Source: Bondarzewia mesenterica (taxonomy: Eukaryota > Basidiomycota > Agaricomycetes > Russulales > Bondarzewiaceae). Taken from it: 64,000 bases of DNA. The position numbers and the translations under genes were made by a program. The notes below the pieces were generated by a model that ran no database searches, was not told where the DNA came from, and saw only the letters and a program-made list of their open reading frames with translations. The stretch spans positions 34,618 through 98,617 of the forward strand of contig SGPL01000049.1 of the NCBI GenBank assembly GCA_004802705.1. Direction: 5' to 3'. This document shows positions 34,500-48,988 of this stretch, piece after piece (position 1 is the first letter of the stretch; every line of letters starts with the position of its first letter).

Positions 34500-35902
34500 A
34501 TGGATTTGCGACGTCTAGCACAGACAAACAACGCTGTGGCCGTGTCTTCGCCGCGTCAGTCATCGTCGGCCTCGAGCTCACATCGTGCATCACCCACCAC
34601 ACCCATGTCCAAAGCCACCCTGCCCTCGACGCCCAAAACGCGTAATGCGTATGTCATGTCTACATCGCCCCTGTTATCGCCTTCGTTGTCAGCGAGCAGG
34701 CCTTTTGATTGGGATGCTGTGAGATCAAGACGACCTCCACCGTACCCTTCGCCCGTGAATGCAAGGCGCAAAGGTATGAGGAAGAGCGAGGCGGGTGTAG
34801 GGACGTTGGGCACACCAGCCAAGCGCGTTGTCCGACAGAAGACCTTTTACGAAAAGTATGTCCTTCCACCCATTGATCTTTATGCCTGATTTGTTCATGC
34901 GTTTTCGCGTCAAGAGTCACCGCTGTTCCAAGTCGCGTAGCTTTCGAGATCTCTATCTTTCCTCACAATCTCCCTCTGCCCTCTCCCAAAACATCAGCAT
35001 GGCTCATTGGCGGCTTCATGCATTTCCTCCACTTCTGTGTACGCATCTCTCAAGTGCGCAACGTTCCAGACTCCGATTTGGGCTGGGAGGATATGTATCA
35101 GGAGGACAACGAGACCTCTTGGTTTGACTGGGTATGCGTCCATCTTCACACACCATCTTACTGCTTTATAAACTCTCGATAAACACAGACCGTGCCCGCA
35201 ACGTGCCTCCTCATCGCTCTCACAGCCCTCAACACCCTCTTCCTCTTCACGCACACGAAACTCTACCACCTGCACTCGCAATCCGATCCCGTCTCGTCTC
35301 CGCATGCGCGCTTCGTTTCTTCCTCTGTCGATCCTCCCACCCTAACGACGCGCCTGCGCAAGCAGGCATGGAATGCATTTGTCTCCTTCTGGCGCTTCCT
35401 GCTTGGGATCGGGACCTCTGCGTCGAGTGGCGGGGCATCGGGGGAAGCGCGCCGGGTGCAGGAACTGGAGGTATGGACGCCGGACGAAGGAGAGCTGATG
35501 CTATTCTGCATCTACTCGCCCGTGCACGCGTTGTTGTGGATGGTGTGGAACTCGGGTAACTGGATCATGATGGCATTCATCATGGTCGGCGTGGGCGTGC
35601 AGGTCCGTTATCTTTTTAAGTCACCTCAATTCGTTTGAGATTGCTGACAACCTCGGTTGTTGTAGTTACGAGTGATGACGAAAACGTACGAGGCCCTGTT
35701 GAAGGATCGGGCGATCATTGCCGCGGAAGTAATGCATGAGTACGATGAGAAGGTGCGTTGATAGTACTGCAGCATATTCCCTTTCAAATTAATTTAATGG
35801 ATTGTCATGCAGTTCGTGTATCCCCGCGTTAACCCCGTCCGGAAGGACGCGGCTGTGATGACGAACCAGGCAGAGATCGTGAATATGTGGGAAGGCGATT
35901 AG
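34500..35902 (+). CDS. Nur1/Mug154-like nuclear-rim protein (DUF2418)
   Basis: Five exons: 34500-34855, 34915-35131, 35189-35602, 35666-35752 and 35813-35902. They sum to 1164 nt, or 387 residues. A Ser/Pro-rich basic N-terminus leads to KTFYEKVTAVPSRVAFEISI, a hydrophobic helix near TVPATCLLIALTALNTLFLF, and a second membrane region with PVHALLWMVWNSGNWIMMAF. The C-terminus YEALLKDRAIIAAEVMHEYD, then KFVYPRVNPVRKD, is the most conserved part. This matches DUF2418 proteins: yeast Nur1 tethers rDNA and telomeric chromatin at the inner nuclear membrane, and S. pombe Mug154 is a relative. Function here is inferred by family only. Confidence 0.85.
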
Positions 35903-36194
35903 ATGTTGGTCTTCCTTTTCTTTCTGTTCCTTTTCTTTTGTTTTCTGCTTTCAAGCTCGTCTGCGCTTTGCACGATGCCTTCTATGCATTCGTCGGCAGC
36001 TCGTCTTGCTTTCACTTTCAGCACATCTGTACATTCCACGACAAAGAAGAAATCTCACGATACATAATTGCACACGCTGTCATACCCTGGGTTCCCTGTA
36101 ACATAACTTGAATTCGTGATAATATGTGAATACATACACGTGAACAATAACTTCTCTTGACCCAACGTAAACCTTCAGCGAATCCGCTCTACCG

Positions 36195-37573
36195 CTATGC
36201 CGACTTGGCCTCCGGCTCCTGGTAGAACTTCATCAGATCCTGCACGTCCTCCTTGCTGCCCAGGAAGACAGAGCACCGTTCGTGTATGTGTTTCGGCACA
36301 ATGTCGAGGATCCGTTGTGTGCCTGTGGTCGCAATGCCTCCAGCCTATTCATCCACAACATTCGCTCAGCTCGGATCCATTTCTCACCCAAAAAAAAAAT
36401 AGGAGGGCAAGTCGGGCACGCACCTGTTCCGTCAAAAACGCCATTGGGAACGCCTCATACAACAATCTCAGCTTCCCGCTCTTACTCTTCTTATCATCCG
36501 GGTACCCGAAGATGCCGCCATAGAGCAGCGTCCGGTGCACATCGGCAACCATACTCCCGATATACCGCGAAGAGTATGGTGCACGTCCGGATCCGGCAGG
36601 GGGATACTTGATGCTATGAAGGTAGTTGACGACGGGGGGATGGAAGTACATCGAGTTACCCTCATTGAAGGAATAAATCTTCCCGCGGGGAGGGATCCTT
36701 ATGTTGGGATGCGTGAGAATGAAATCGCCAAGAGCTGCGTCAAGCGTGTAACCGTTGACGCCGCTGCCGGTGGTGAGGACGAGGTTGGCGGAGGATCCGT
36801 ACCTACGTGTCACGATCGATGTGGTGAGGTTCGGGTGATGCGGCGGGAAAGAGGCACGGACGAGTGCTCACATCGTATAGCCTGCAGCGACCATCTGGCT
36901 CCCCGGCTGGAGCACGTCCTCGATCGTTCCCTTCGAACCCTTGGCCTATCAGGCAAATGACATCCCTGAGCATCCAGGAACCGCGGTCACACGCGTACCA
37001 CTCACAATCTCGTAGATACCAAAGATGGTGCCGATGTTGACACCGGCGTCGATGTTGCTGCTCCCGTCAAGCGGGTCAAACACGACGCAGTACTTTCCCT
37101 TGTGCTTATCCTCGATGATGACAGCATCCTCTAGCTCCTCCGAGACTAGCACCGCGGTCTTGCCAGAGGCGCGAAGCGCATTGATCATGATGTCGTTAGA
37201 GAGGACATCGAGCTTCTTCTGCTCCTCGCCCTGCACGTTGGTATCTCCCGCAAGGCCGACGCTGCACGCCCGTTAGGCGAGACCGACTGGGAGACCATGG
37301 CGAAAAATGAAAAGACGTACAGATTAATCAGGCGGGCCTTTCGCACATTGGTGGCGATGAATTTGGAGGTGAGTTGGATAGCGGTGAGCAAAAGGGTGAG
37401 GTCACCGGTGGCGATGGGCCCGAGACGGAACTGCTCGTTCAAAACGTGACTAGATCGAGCAGATCGCGTCCCAGTCAAGATCAATATGTGCAGATAATTC
37501 CATGTTGAGTTTTGAAAAATGCGCACCGAGTGAGGGTGATGATATCGGTGCTGGGCTGCTCCTCTCCGGACAT
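36195..37573 (-). CDS. fbp1: Fructose-1,6-bisphosphatase
   Basis: Six exons: 37573-37527, 37449-37321, 37261-37006, 36945-36872, 36802-36424 and 36344-36195. They sum to 1035 nt, or 344 residues, the usual fungal length. The enzyme hydrolyses fructose 1,6-bisphosphate to fructose 6-phosphate, the committed gluconeogenic step. Visible features are the substrate and metal-site block [17 protein letters not shown], the AMP/N-terminal region ([20 protein letters not shown]), [13 protein letters not shown], and the family signature [18 protein letters not shown]. Each intron restores conserved text, for example GYTM joined to [10 protein letters not shown]. Regulation by carbon source is typical of the family but not visible here. 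Confidence 0.97.
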
Positions 37574-37927
37574 GGTGAGGCTTTGTGGGGGTGGGGATGT
37601 ATGAGAGAAAGAGGTGTGGTCGGGAAGATACGGACGACAGTAGAGAAGAAGTTTAATACAGATGGGAGATTACGGGGAAGAGATATGCCCAAGGTAAAGC
37701 AGGAGGATATGTTATGGCTAAGCGGAGACACGGCCGTCCTCCACAACTCTGCCCAAATTCACGTGCCGCGACACTCACTCAAGCACGTCCCGGCCCGTTG
37801 GCCCGCCAATATACTCAACTCTGGAGACATGTCGACAAACAACTGAACCCCATCAGCGGGAAGCAATAATGAGATAAATTGTAAGCACAGTGCCGTACTA
37901 CATGCATTCAACAAAAAACGACTTCAC

Positions 37928-41427
<3,500 letters not shown>

Positions 41428-42469
41428 ATGGCGTCGTACGATTTCAACAAAGTAGATCTCACACCGAGGAGACATCACGGCTATGCCGTTGTTCTTTTCC
41501 TTCTTGGTTCTCTCTTTCCGCCTCTTGGTACGAGCTTTTGTTTTTGTCACGGCAGTCTGTCGCTGATTATAAGCACCGTTTCTTTTGCATTCTGCCGAAA
41601 CGAATAGCCGTTGCTGCGCGATTTGGAATTGGGGGTGACTTCTGGCTCAATCTCTTGTTGACGATATGTGGGTACATACCCGGTACGCATGCAATCTCGT
41701 ATGCATCCCAAGGCTATCGGGCTGACACGGAAAATCAGGACACATTCACAACTTCTACATACAGGTATTCGGTGTCTCATCACAGTCGTGGCTTACCTAT
41801 ATCTGACCAAGGCCTTCGCAGAATATCCGTAATAACAAGAACCACCGTCGCACACCCAAATGGGCGCAACGCTATGGTCTTGTCGATACCACCAAGATCA
41901 AGCGCGATGCGAAAAAGTCACAATGGGCAACCCGTTACGCGGAGCGTCTCCCGCATTCCACACTCGAAGGCCAGGCATACGCAGAAGGCCAGCACCCCGA
42001 TCCGAGCAGCACCAACGTCTCGCTCGAGAATGGTAGCGCGCGACGCACCAATTCGACCGGCGGCGAGCTCTGGAACCCAGATGACGAGCATTTCTATGGA
42101 CGGCGTAATAGCGACTCCGCGAGCACCGCTTCCGGTCGGTGGCACTATCCCGCGAACTTTGAAGATACCATTCCGCGATCGGGTGGCACGTTGAAGAAGA
42201 AAAAGAAGAAGGATCGTTGGGCACGCACGGAGGATGCGTATTCGATGACTAGTGAGGGGGTTCCAAAGAAGAAGAAAAAGAAGCGGTCTGGGAGGTCCAC
42301 AGTCGGCGATCTGGACGGGGAATCTTACTCCCGGAGTGCGTCGACGGAGTTTCCTGAAGATCCAGAGGGTGGTCTGTATGGAGAACGCAGTGCCGAGGCG
42401 ACGGAGAACGGGGGTGCGAGGGAGAATGGGCGGACGGATGATGATACCGTCTTCAACCATCAGTTCTGA
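41428..42469 (+). CDS. Pmp3/UPF0057-domain membrane protein with long basic tail
   Basis: Four exons: 41428-41527, 41608-41682, 41739-41764 and 41822-42469. They sum to 849 nt, or 282 residues. The first ~70 residues form the two-helix Pmp3 proteolipid domain: GYAVVLFLLGSLFPPLAVAA, then RFGIGGDFWLNLLLTICGYI and PGHIHNFYIQNIRNN. Ordinary Pmp3 proteins are only 50-60 residues. Here a 210-residue hydrophilic tail follows, with PKWAQRYGLVDT, then two Lys runs (GTLKKKKKKDRW, PKKKKKKRSGRS) and an acidic end. Relatives with tails include yeast Sna proteins of the vacuolar and sorting pathway. The Lys runs could bind acidic lipids or act in ubiquitination; that is inference. Confidence 0.88.
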
Positions 42470-43178
42470 TTGTTGCTGGTAAAGTATTCCATATTGGTGA
42501 GCGAGTTGGACGTGCTGCGGACATTATCATAATATGCCTGCTCAGAATTATTGTGTAGGCAGGATCCTCCTGCATCAAGTGCGTTTTGAGGGATTGTATG
42601 TATTCAATTCAAAGTATCTATAAAGGCTCTGTCGAGTACCCAAATTTGATTATTTACCTCTGCGCCAGGTACCGACAAACTGATCGTCTGGCGCTTCGCT
42701 TACCATCTGTTCAAATCTAGTAGTTAGCAGTACGTTAGATTCTAGTATGTAGCTCATTGGCGTCCTATTGAAGCTTGTAAAACAAAAGAAGCCTTACTTC
42801 CACCTAAGCTTTTGGATTCGAACTTCTCAGCAAAATGATTTCGACTTTGAGATATATAATAGTGACCTTTTTATTACCCCCACGGAATACACAACTACTT
42901 AAGCGTGCAACTGGACACTCATTAGGCAAGGAGTTATCACTGGCTAGAGCACACACGATAAGGTTCGAGAGATGCACTCGACTATAGATAAAGAGCGGGG
43001 AGAAAAGCGAGAAAAGGAAATTGAGATATAGTGAAGTACTGGAAAGGAATAAATGATGAGAGAGATGATGAAACCGGAGAGCCGGTAGGACGAGTAAAAA
43101 GAAAAAAAAAAACAGTCAAAGAAAACAGGCATCACAGGAAATCACAGAGTGAAGTACGTGGCCAGGAGCGAAGAGCGA

Positions 43179-44315
43179 TCAGATTCTCGGACAGACTGCC
43201 GAGATATAGTCACTCAGCTGGTTCCACAATGACGACCGGTCACCAACTGCCATCGAATCATCACTGTACGAGTCGAAGGAACCCTGGGCAGTCTCAAGCT
43301 GCTGAGGTTCTTCCTCGTATGCAAGCGTGAACGATGGGGAGTTTGTGCCAGGCCATGGATCCGCCATGAGATATTCCAGTAGGTGTCCGGCAAGCGGCAC
43401 CTGTGAGGCATAACTGTCGTCAATGGAGAATTCATCTTCCATGTGGACGGCGAACTGCTGTGGCCGCGACGCGTCCGTGGCTTGTGGGCAGCCGGCCGAT
43501 TCTTCATTGCGATCATCATACCGTGTCTGAGAAGGAAACGTCTGTGCATCAAGCAGATGAGAAACGAGAAAACCATTTCCGAGTACACAGAAACGTACCT
43601 CGAGTGGCATTGAGAGGGTTTCCGGTAAGGGTAGGAAGGATGGTGCTACCTGCGACGCGAAGGAAGAGGCGACGGGTGAACCGGTGTTTTGGGGCGACGA
43701 TGGGGATGATTCCCAGCTCCATGATTGGCCTTGCCAGCCGAGGACTTCGTCAGGGATGGGGTCGGCTGGTGATGCAGAAACGCGAGGAGGGCAGTACACT
43801 GATGGTGACCGCGATGGTGGTGCCACGCTAGAAGAGGGCGTCGTCTCCGACGATGATGGATAAACGAGGCCGTGGGCGACATCCGTTTTCCAAGTATGTG
43901 GTGGGTCATCCAGGTGCACACGTGATGACGACGCGACTGGGCGATCGACGGTGGTGTGGTCTCCGTCAGTTAGAGCTGTGGCCTCCTCTTTAGCCCTCCT
44001 GGTCATCTTCGACTGTTTCCCCGACTCCCGCTCGACAAGTCTCTTCGGGCGGAAGCGGTAACCGGGATAGCGCTCAGCGTGCTTCCGCTTTTCCACCTGG
44101 GCAAGGTCCTCAAAATGCCGTTTTACCTCGTCGGTCTCGTTCTCCCACATCTGAGCGATCGCTTTCGATGCCTGTCCTTGCCTCTGAGGAAGAGTCTCCT
44201 TGTTCAAGGAGGTCATATAAGATCGATATAAAATCCAGGGATTGGGTGGCCTGGGGATGTGGTCCGCTTTTTTTGCCTCCTTCCGAGCCGCCCGCTGAGT
44301 GGGAGCCTTTGCCAT
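43179..44315 (-). CDS. HMG-box (MATA-type) transcription factor
   Basis: Exons 44315-43599 and 43541-43179 join across a 57-bp intron, giving 359 residues. Because 57 is divisible by three and has no stop, the unspliced message also stays open (378 residues). Start is the ATG of MAKAPTQRAARKEAK. Residues about 20-90 are the HMG box: IPRPPNPWILYRSYMTSLNK, then QASKAIAQMWENETDEVK, then HFEDLAQVEKRKHAERYP and GYRFRPKR. That matches the MATA-HMG group common in basidiomycetes, which includes mating and stress regulators such as S. pombe Ste11. The C-terminal 250 residues are Ser/Pro-rich. Direct target is unknown. Confidence 0.9.
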   Translation of the reverse strand: MAKAPTQRAARKEAKKADHIPRPPNPWILYRSYMTSLNKETLPQRQGQASKAIAQMWENETDEVKRHFEDLAQVEKRKHAERYPGYRFRPKRLVERESGKQSKMTRRAKEEATALTDGDHTTVDRPVASSSRVHLDDPPHTWKTDVAHGLVYPSSSETTPSSSVAPPSRSPSVYCPPRVSASPADPIPDEVLGWQGQSWSWESSPSSPQNTGSPVASSFASQVAPSFLPLPETLSMPLEVRFCVLGNGFLVSHLLDAQTFPSQTRYDDRNEESAGCPQATDASRPQQFAVHMEDEFSIDDSYASQVPLAGHLLEYLMADPWPGTNSPSFTLAYEEEPQQLETAQGSFDSYSDDSMAVGDRSSLWNQLSDYISAVCPRI

Positions 44316-46258
44316 CTTGAGAGATGACAACAGTGTATGGGAGTGAGGTTGTCGGTGGAGGGCGAGGATGCAAGAGAGCGATTGATGTACGTTGACGCGA
44401 GACGAGGCTTGCTTGGAAGCCCTTTTATACTAGGGGGACATGGGGAATACAGCTTTGAGTGCCACATCTGAGATTTTGGTAAAAGCGTCGGCGCGTGACA
44501 GTCAAAGCGGTCTCATGCTGCGCCTCCGAGATTTTGGCCTCGCAGATTCGACCTGAGACACGGCCACGAGCTGCAGTTTGGAACGCACCCTGATATCCGC
44601 GAGGCATATATCAAATAGACCAATACTTACAAGTGTCAGTGACGAGGGCAGATTCGGTCTGTCAACAGTGTGAGTAGCCGAACTTCGGGTGTCGGACCTA
44701 CCATAAGTGCCACAGTCCGTTTGTTCCGATGGTGGCAACCATATTGTGAGAAGTCCCAATAGTCGCCAGGAATGGATTGTGGGGAGCATACGTGCCTCCA
44801 ACACCGGAAACATCAGGCCATGAGTTCGTCAGAACCATGTCAGATGTTGTTTGAGTGGCTCAGAGACTCTAAGCGCAGTCTGGGCCAATCAAACAACATC
44901 TGATATACAATTACTATGATTCTTTTGGATTCATGGTTTGGTATCCGCGGTGCAAAGTGGAGCTGAAAAATTGGGACGGCAACAAATTTATCAATGTGTT
45001 GCAGTTCTTGTGCAGCACAACCTATCAACAACTATGTTTCACCTCGGCATAAGCATGAGTTCTGATCAACCGGGCCTTAGTCGTCAAAAGAATATTCACC
45101 TAGCGTTCTGTGCAAACTCACCATCTGGCAATAGTCTTGTCCTGATGTACATACAGAGATTCAGCCTGTGGTTTCAACGAGCATGGGAGTCCTGTTCAAA
45201 TGCAACAGTAATTGAACCCCAACACTGGGTGGCGGGGTAGGTATGTAGTAAAAAAAGTGAATTGAGAAGGAGAAAGGTTGAGTGAGAAACGGTGCAAACC
45301 AACGTGCTTGGAGACATTTGAATCCGAGTTAAGTACGCACCTGGGTCCTGGAAGATCCCACTCCCTTTGCTGAAGGTCTCAACCTGAAGATACAGACAAC
45401 ACTGACGCTGACAGGGCTACAGCATTGTTGATGTAGATATGGTTCGGACAATTCGTGCGCTCAAGTCACAAGCACTTGGGGATTTCAATTTCCTCAAGAC
45501 GATGTAGGGGCAGGAAGGGGATCCCATTCGCGTAGTTAGGCCCGACGTTTATAGCGACGAAAGCCAGAGCGCTAGGCAGTTAGACAAAGGCAATAGTGAA
45601 GACAATAGCACCATGTTGTTCTGTGCAGCGACCGTCGAGCAACCACATGATAATCGTGAGGATGGGCCAGCCCAGCCATGCGTCAGTTGAAGCGCATACT
45701 ACCCTTACTTGCTGGCATTGAGTGGAGAACTGGAAAATTGCGGCACTCATACTCTAGATCTTGGAGGTCCAAGCCTGTCGGGGCTCAGCGCTCGAAAAGC
45801 GCTCAAGGAGGCTCAAGGTCTGCAAGTTGACCCTGAGCTTATAATGCTCGGCGGAGTTGAACACAAAGATGGCATTACTACAAATATGGATAATCTCAGA
45901 TCTTGTTACTCACTCCAAATCTTGAAGTGCAACTGTTCTACGTGAACGGACGTCTGCGCCGTGCGGCAGATTTCAGTGTCTTTGATCTCAGTATGAATCT
46001 GAGTTGCATGCTCCCAGCTCGACTCGGTTCTTCTTTGATCTTGGTGCGAGTATATTCTCCGAGGAAGGCTTTGTCAACTCGAATGAGGGCACATGGACGT
46101 CGAAGCTATCTCACGTCCGACGTTGTGTGTTCGTCGTTCCCATCACCTCCTTCTCTTATGCCATCGCACGTATATAATCTTGGAAGTATGTCTCGTCTTC
46201 TCACGGGGCCCTTCGTCTTGTTCCACTTACGCTGTTCGACTACGCGACGGGAGAGATA
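44316..46258. other. Long intergenic region before the PNGase A-type gene
   Basis: About 1.9 kb. It includes the HMG gene 5' flank. Small open frames at 45709-45945 (+) and 46106-46474 (-, antisense to the next gene's 5' side) show no domain or intron logic. I see no convincing gene, RNA or element. Confidence 0.5.
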
Positions 46259-48684
46259 ATGAATCTGCTTTCTGGCTTTGTCTGGCTTGCTCTTTCGACT
46301 CTTGTGTTGCTGTGGGAGGGTGGTGTGAAAGCTGCGAGATTGGTTGATTTCCAAGTTGCCCAGCCGCCGCCGCTCCCACCAGACGCTCAGCAGTGCACGA
46401 TCCGCATTTTGGAGTGAGCGTTCATGTAACTTGTGAGCTTGTGCACACTCTAACATTGTGTATGGCAGGCGCACTTTTGCGTTCTCATTCGGCGAGTGAG
46501 TGCCTTAGGTATGATGCTGATCATGTACCAACCTCATGTGTGTTGTGTTGAATAGTGCTGAGGTCGTCCCGTTCACGTATGTGTGCCTCCAATTGACAAC
46601 CGCCCGTGATCAGCTCATACTGCTAAATTGTCCCCTCCAGCCCTCCCACAGATTGCGGCGAATCTGGAACATGGACAGGCATAAGTCTCAACTTCACTGT
46701 CACCTCAAACGGGACGCAATTCGACCGTTTGGGAATCTTCACATTCCAAAATGTCGAAAGTATGTCCTTTTCTAGCATTTCTTCGACCCGTCGCACCTGA
46801 GGCGGTAGTAACGACCCGTCTGTAGTCTGGCGCACGTCGACTCCCGAACCGACTCAAGGTGATGGGATCATCTGGACATACCTCAAGGATGTCACGCGCT
46901 ATCTCCCGCTATTTGCGAAGCCTGGCACGTTCATCCTGCAGCTCGATAATCTCATCGAGACAGGTCTTGACGGAGAGTACGCAAGTAAGCATTATGAACT
47001 CTTTGGATAATGTTCTTTGTGATGCAGGGACTGAGGATACGCGCGCTCAATAGCTACACTGGATGCGACATTCTTTGCATCATCGGCGGCGCACCCCCCA
47101 GCTCCGCGTGCGGACTTGATTGTACCCATATCGACATTCGCAAATGATACGGGAAATGATGCGTCTGTGCCACCTGCCTTCTCGGTGTGTCTTTCTGTCA
47201 CAAAATCACATGAATATTCACTGACCGTAGAACGGGTCGCATCAAGCTCAATGTGACACTTCCCCAGAACGCTGTTGCAGCTTATGCAGAGCTCTATGCG
47301 TCTGGCAACGGAAACGAAGAATTCTGGGTGCGCCAGCCGTTGCCGATTATGATGACAGGAAATTTGAACACTGATCATTTGGCGCCTTCTGCAAATTTAG
47401 TACTTCAACGTTGCGAATCAGTTCCTTTCTGATCTTCCGTCAGGGACGACCTTTGGACAAGGTCCTTTCCGCGAGGTCCGTATCCTGGTAGATGGTCAAG
47501 TTGCTGGTGTTGCGTTCCCGTACGCTGTAATCTTCACGGGTGGTATCATTCCTACAGCTTGGAGGTGCGCACACCCATCCCTCCGTTTCCATGACCTTTC
47601 GTTGAAAGAGTGTTCACAGGCCAATCACATCCTATGGCGCGATCGATCTACCTACATATTTCCTGGATCTCACTCCTTTTATACCCATTCTGACTGACGG
47701 CTCGCCACACAATATAACTCTCGACGTTGCCTCTGCCGAAGCAGATCATACCATCAACCAGAACTGGTTCGTCTCAGGTCTCCTACAAGTCTTGTTGGAC
47801 TCCTCTTCCGAGCCCACCACGGGGCAGATCACGGTCTACAACGTTGATGACTTCGCCAATGCGACATCTACGGGAAGTGCGGGCAGCAACGGGGATTTGA
47901 ACGTGACTCTAAGCGCGACGAGGAGTGTGCATATTGAGGCGGACATTGTTGCCGGGAGCGGGAAGCACACCAAAGTGGTGTTCACCCAGGAGTTGAAGTT
48001 TGAGAACACGCAGAATTATTTGGACGACACTTCCGTTCAGGTATCACCTTCTTGCTCCCGCATTGAATTTAACACTTTAATTAATCATCTTTTTTAAAGA
48101 ATGTGCTTCAGGTTTCGTCAGGCACAGTGTCGTCGACGCACAACGGTGTGAAGGTTTTGGAGGATACCTTCTCGTACCCCTTCGCTATCAACTTGTCGGC
48201 GGTGGACGCGTCCGACAGTAAATGTTTCTTTTGTCGTGAATTGTTCCTACGTTCTCTGACCAAGCCGTACAGTCTTCGCAACGTTCGATCACTCATACGA
48301 GCGTACCCTGCTTCCAAGTCCGTTCATCCTGGGCTCGACAATTCATGAGCGACAACTAGCCAGTGCGTCCCCGTTTCCCATTTTTTTTCCTCATTATCAC
48401 TCGTCAAACAAGTTATTCACCGTTTGCCGCCAGGCGGCGCATTCCATTTTGCATCAACAGGCAATTCTGGGAGCAATGGCACGAGCAACAACACCTTCAA
48501 CTATGTCGACACTGCGGGCAACACCTACGACCGCCAAGTGGACGCCTTCGCGAATAACATCACGTTCGACCACCAAGGCGGAAGCCTCGCGCCGGTCAGT
48601 GCAGTACGCGAGCCTATATCCATACCGCTCTCGCAGACTGTCACGAAGGCACGGTTACCTGGCGGGAGGACAGTCGGGAACTAA
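46259..48684 (+). CDS. PNGase A-type peptide-N-glycanase (PF12222-like)
   Basis: Twelve exons: 46259-46413, 46469-46495, 46556-46576, 46641-46759, 46826-46984, 47054-47186, 47231-47327, 47401-47564, 47620-48040, 48100-48217, 48273-48362 and 48434-48684. They sum to 1755 nt, or 584 residues. A hydrophobic N-terminal segment (GFVWLALSTLVLLW) marks a signal anchor or peptide. Family text includes FGDAEVVPFTPPTDCG, GTWTGISLNFTVTSNGTQFD, TPEPTQGDGIIWTYLKDVTR, EEFWYFNVANQF and PREVRILVDGQVAGV-like residues before VFPYAVIFTGGIIPT. These fit peptide-N4-(N-acetyl-beta-glucosaminyl)asparagine amidase A, a secretory enzyme that removes N-glycans. The start codon is less certain than the body. Confidence 0.88.
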
Positions 48685-48988
48685 GAATCTAAGACTCACA
48701 TATACCTGTTAGATACTTAAGGGCAATGCATGTGGAAGCTGTTTTCACCCATCATGTATCATGTGTCGTCGAACAATACAACGACTTTCAAGTCTATTGC
48801 TACATCTGCTCCCACCTCCACAGTTTTTTGCTCATATCCCCAGTTCCTGCAACACCACGGCGTACCCTCTTCAGGCCGCCGCGCCCGTGTTGAACGGCAT
48901 ATAGCAAAACCGTGTTGAGACGGTGTTTTCGAGCAAGACTATCTAGACCGTGTCTGATGAAGATCATGTCTAGTAGATGTCAGCGCAT
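48685..48988. other. Convergent 3' intergenic region
   Basis: The 304 bp between two convergent stops. No gene is recognised; it presumably holds both polyadenylation regions. Confidence 0.5.
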
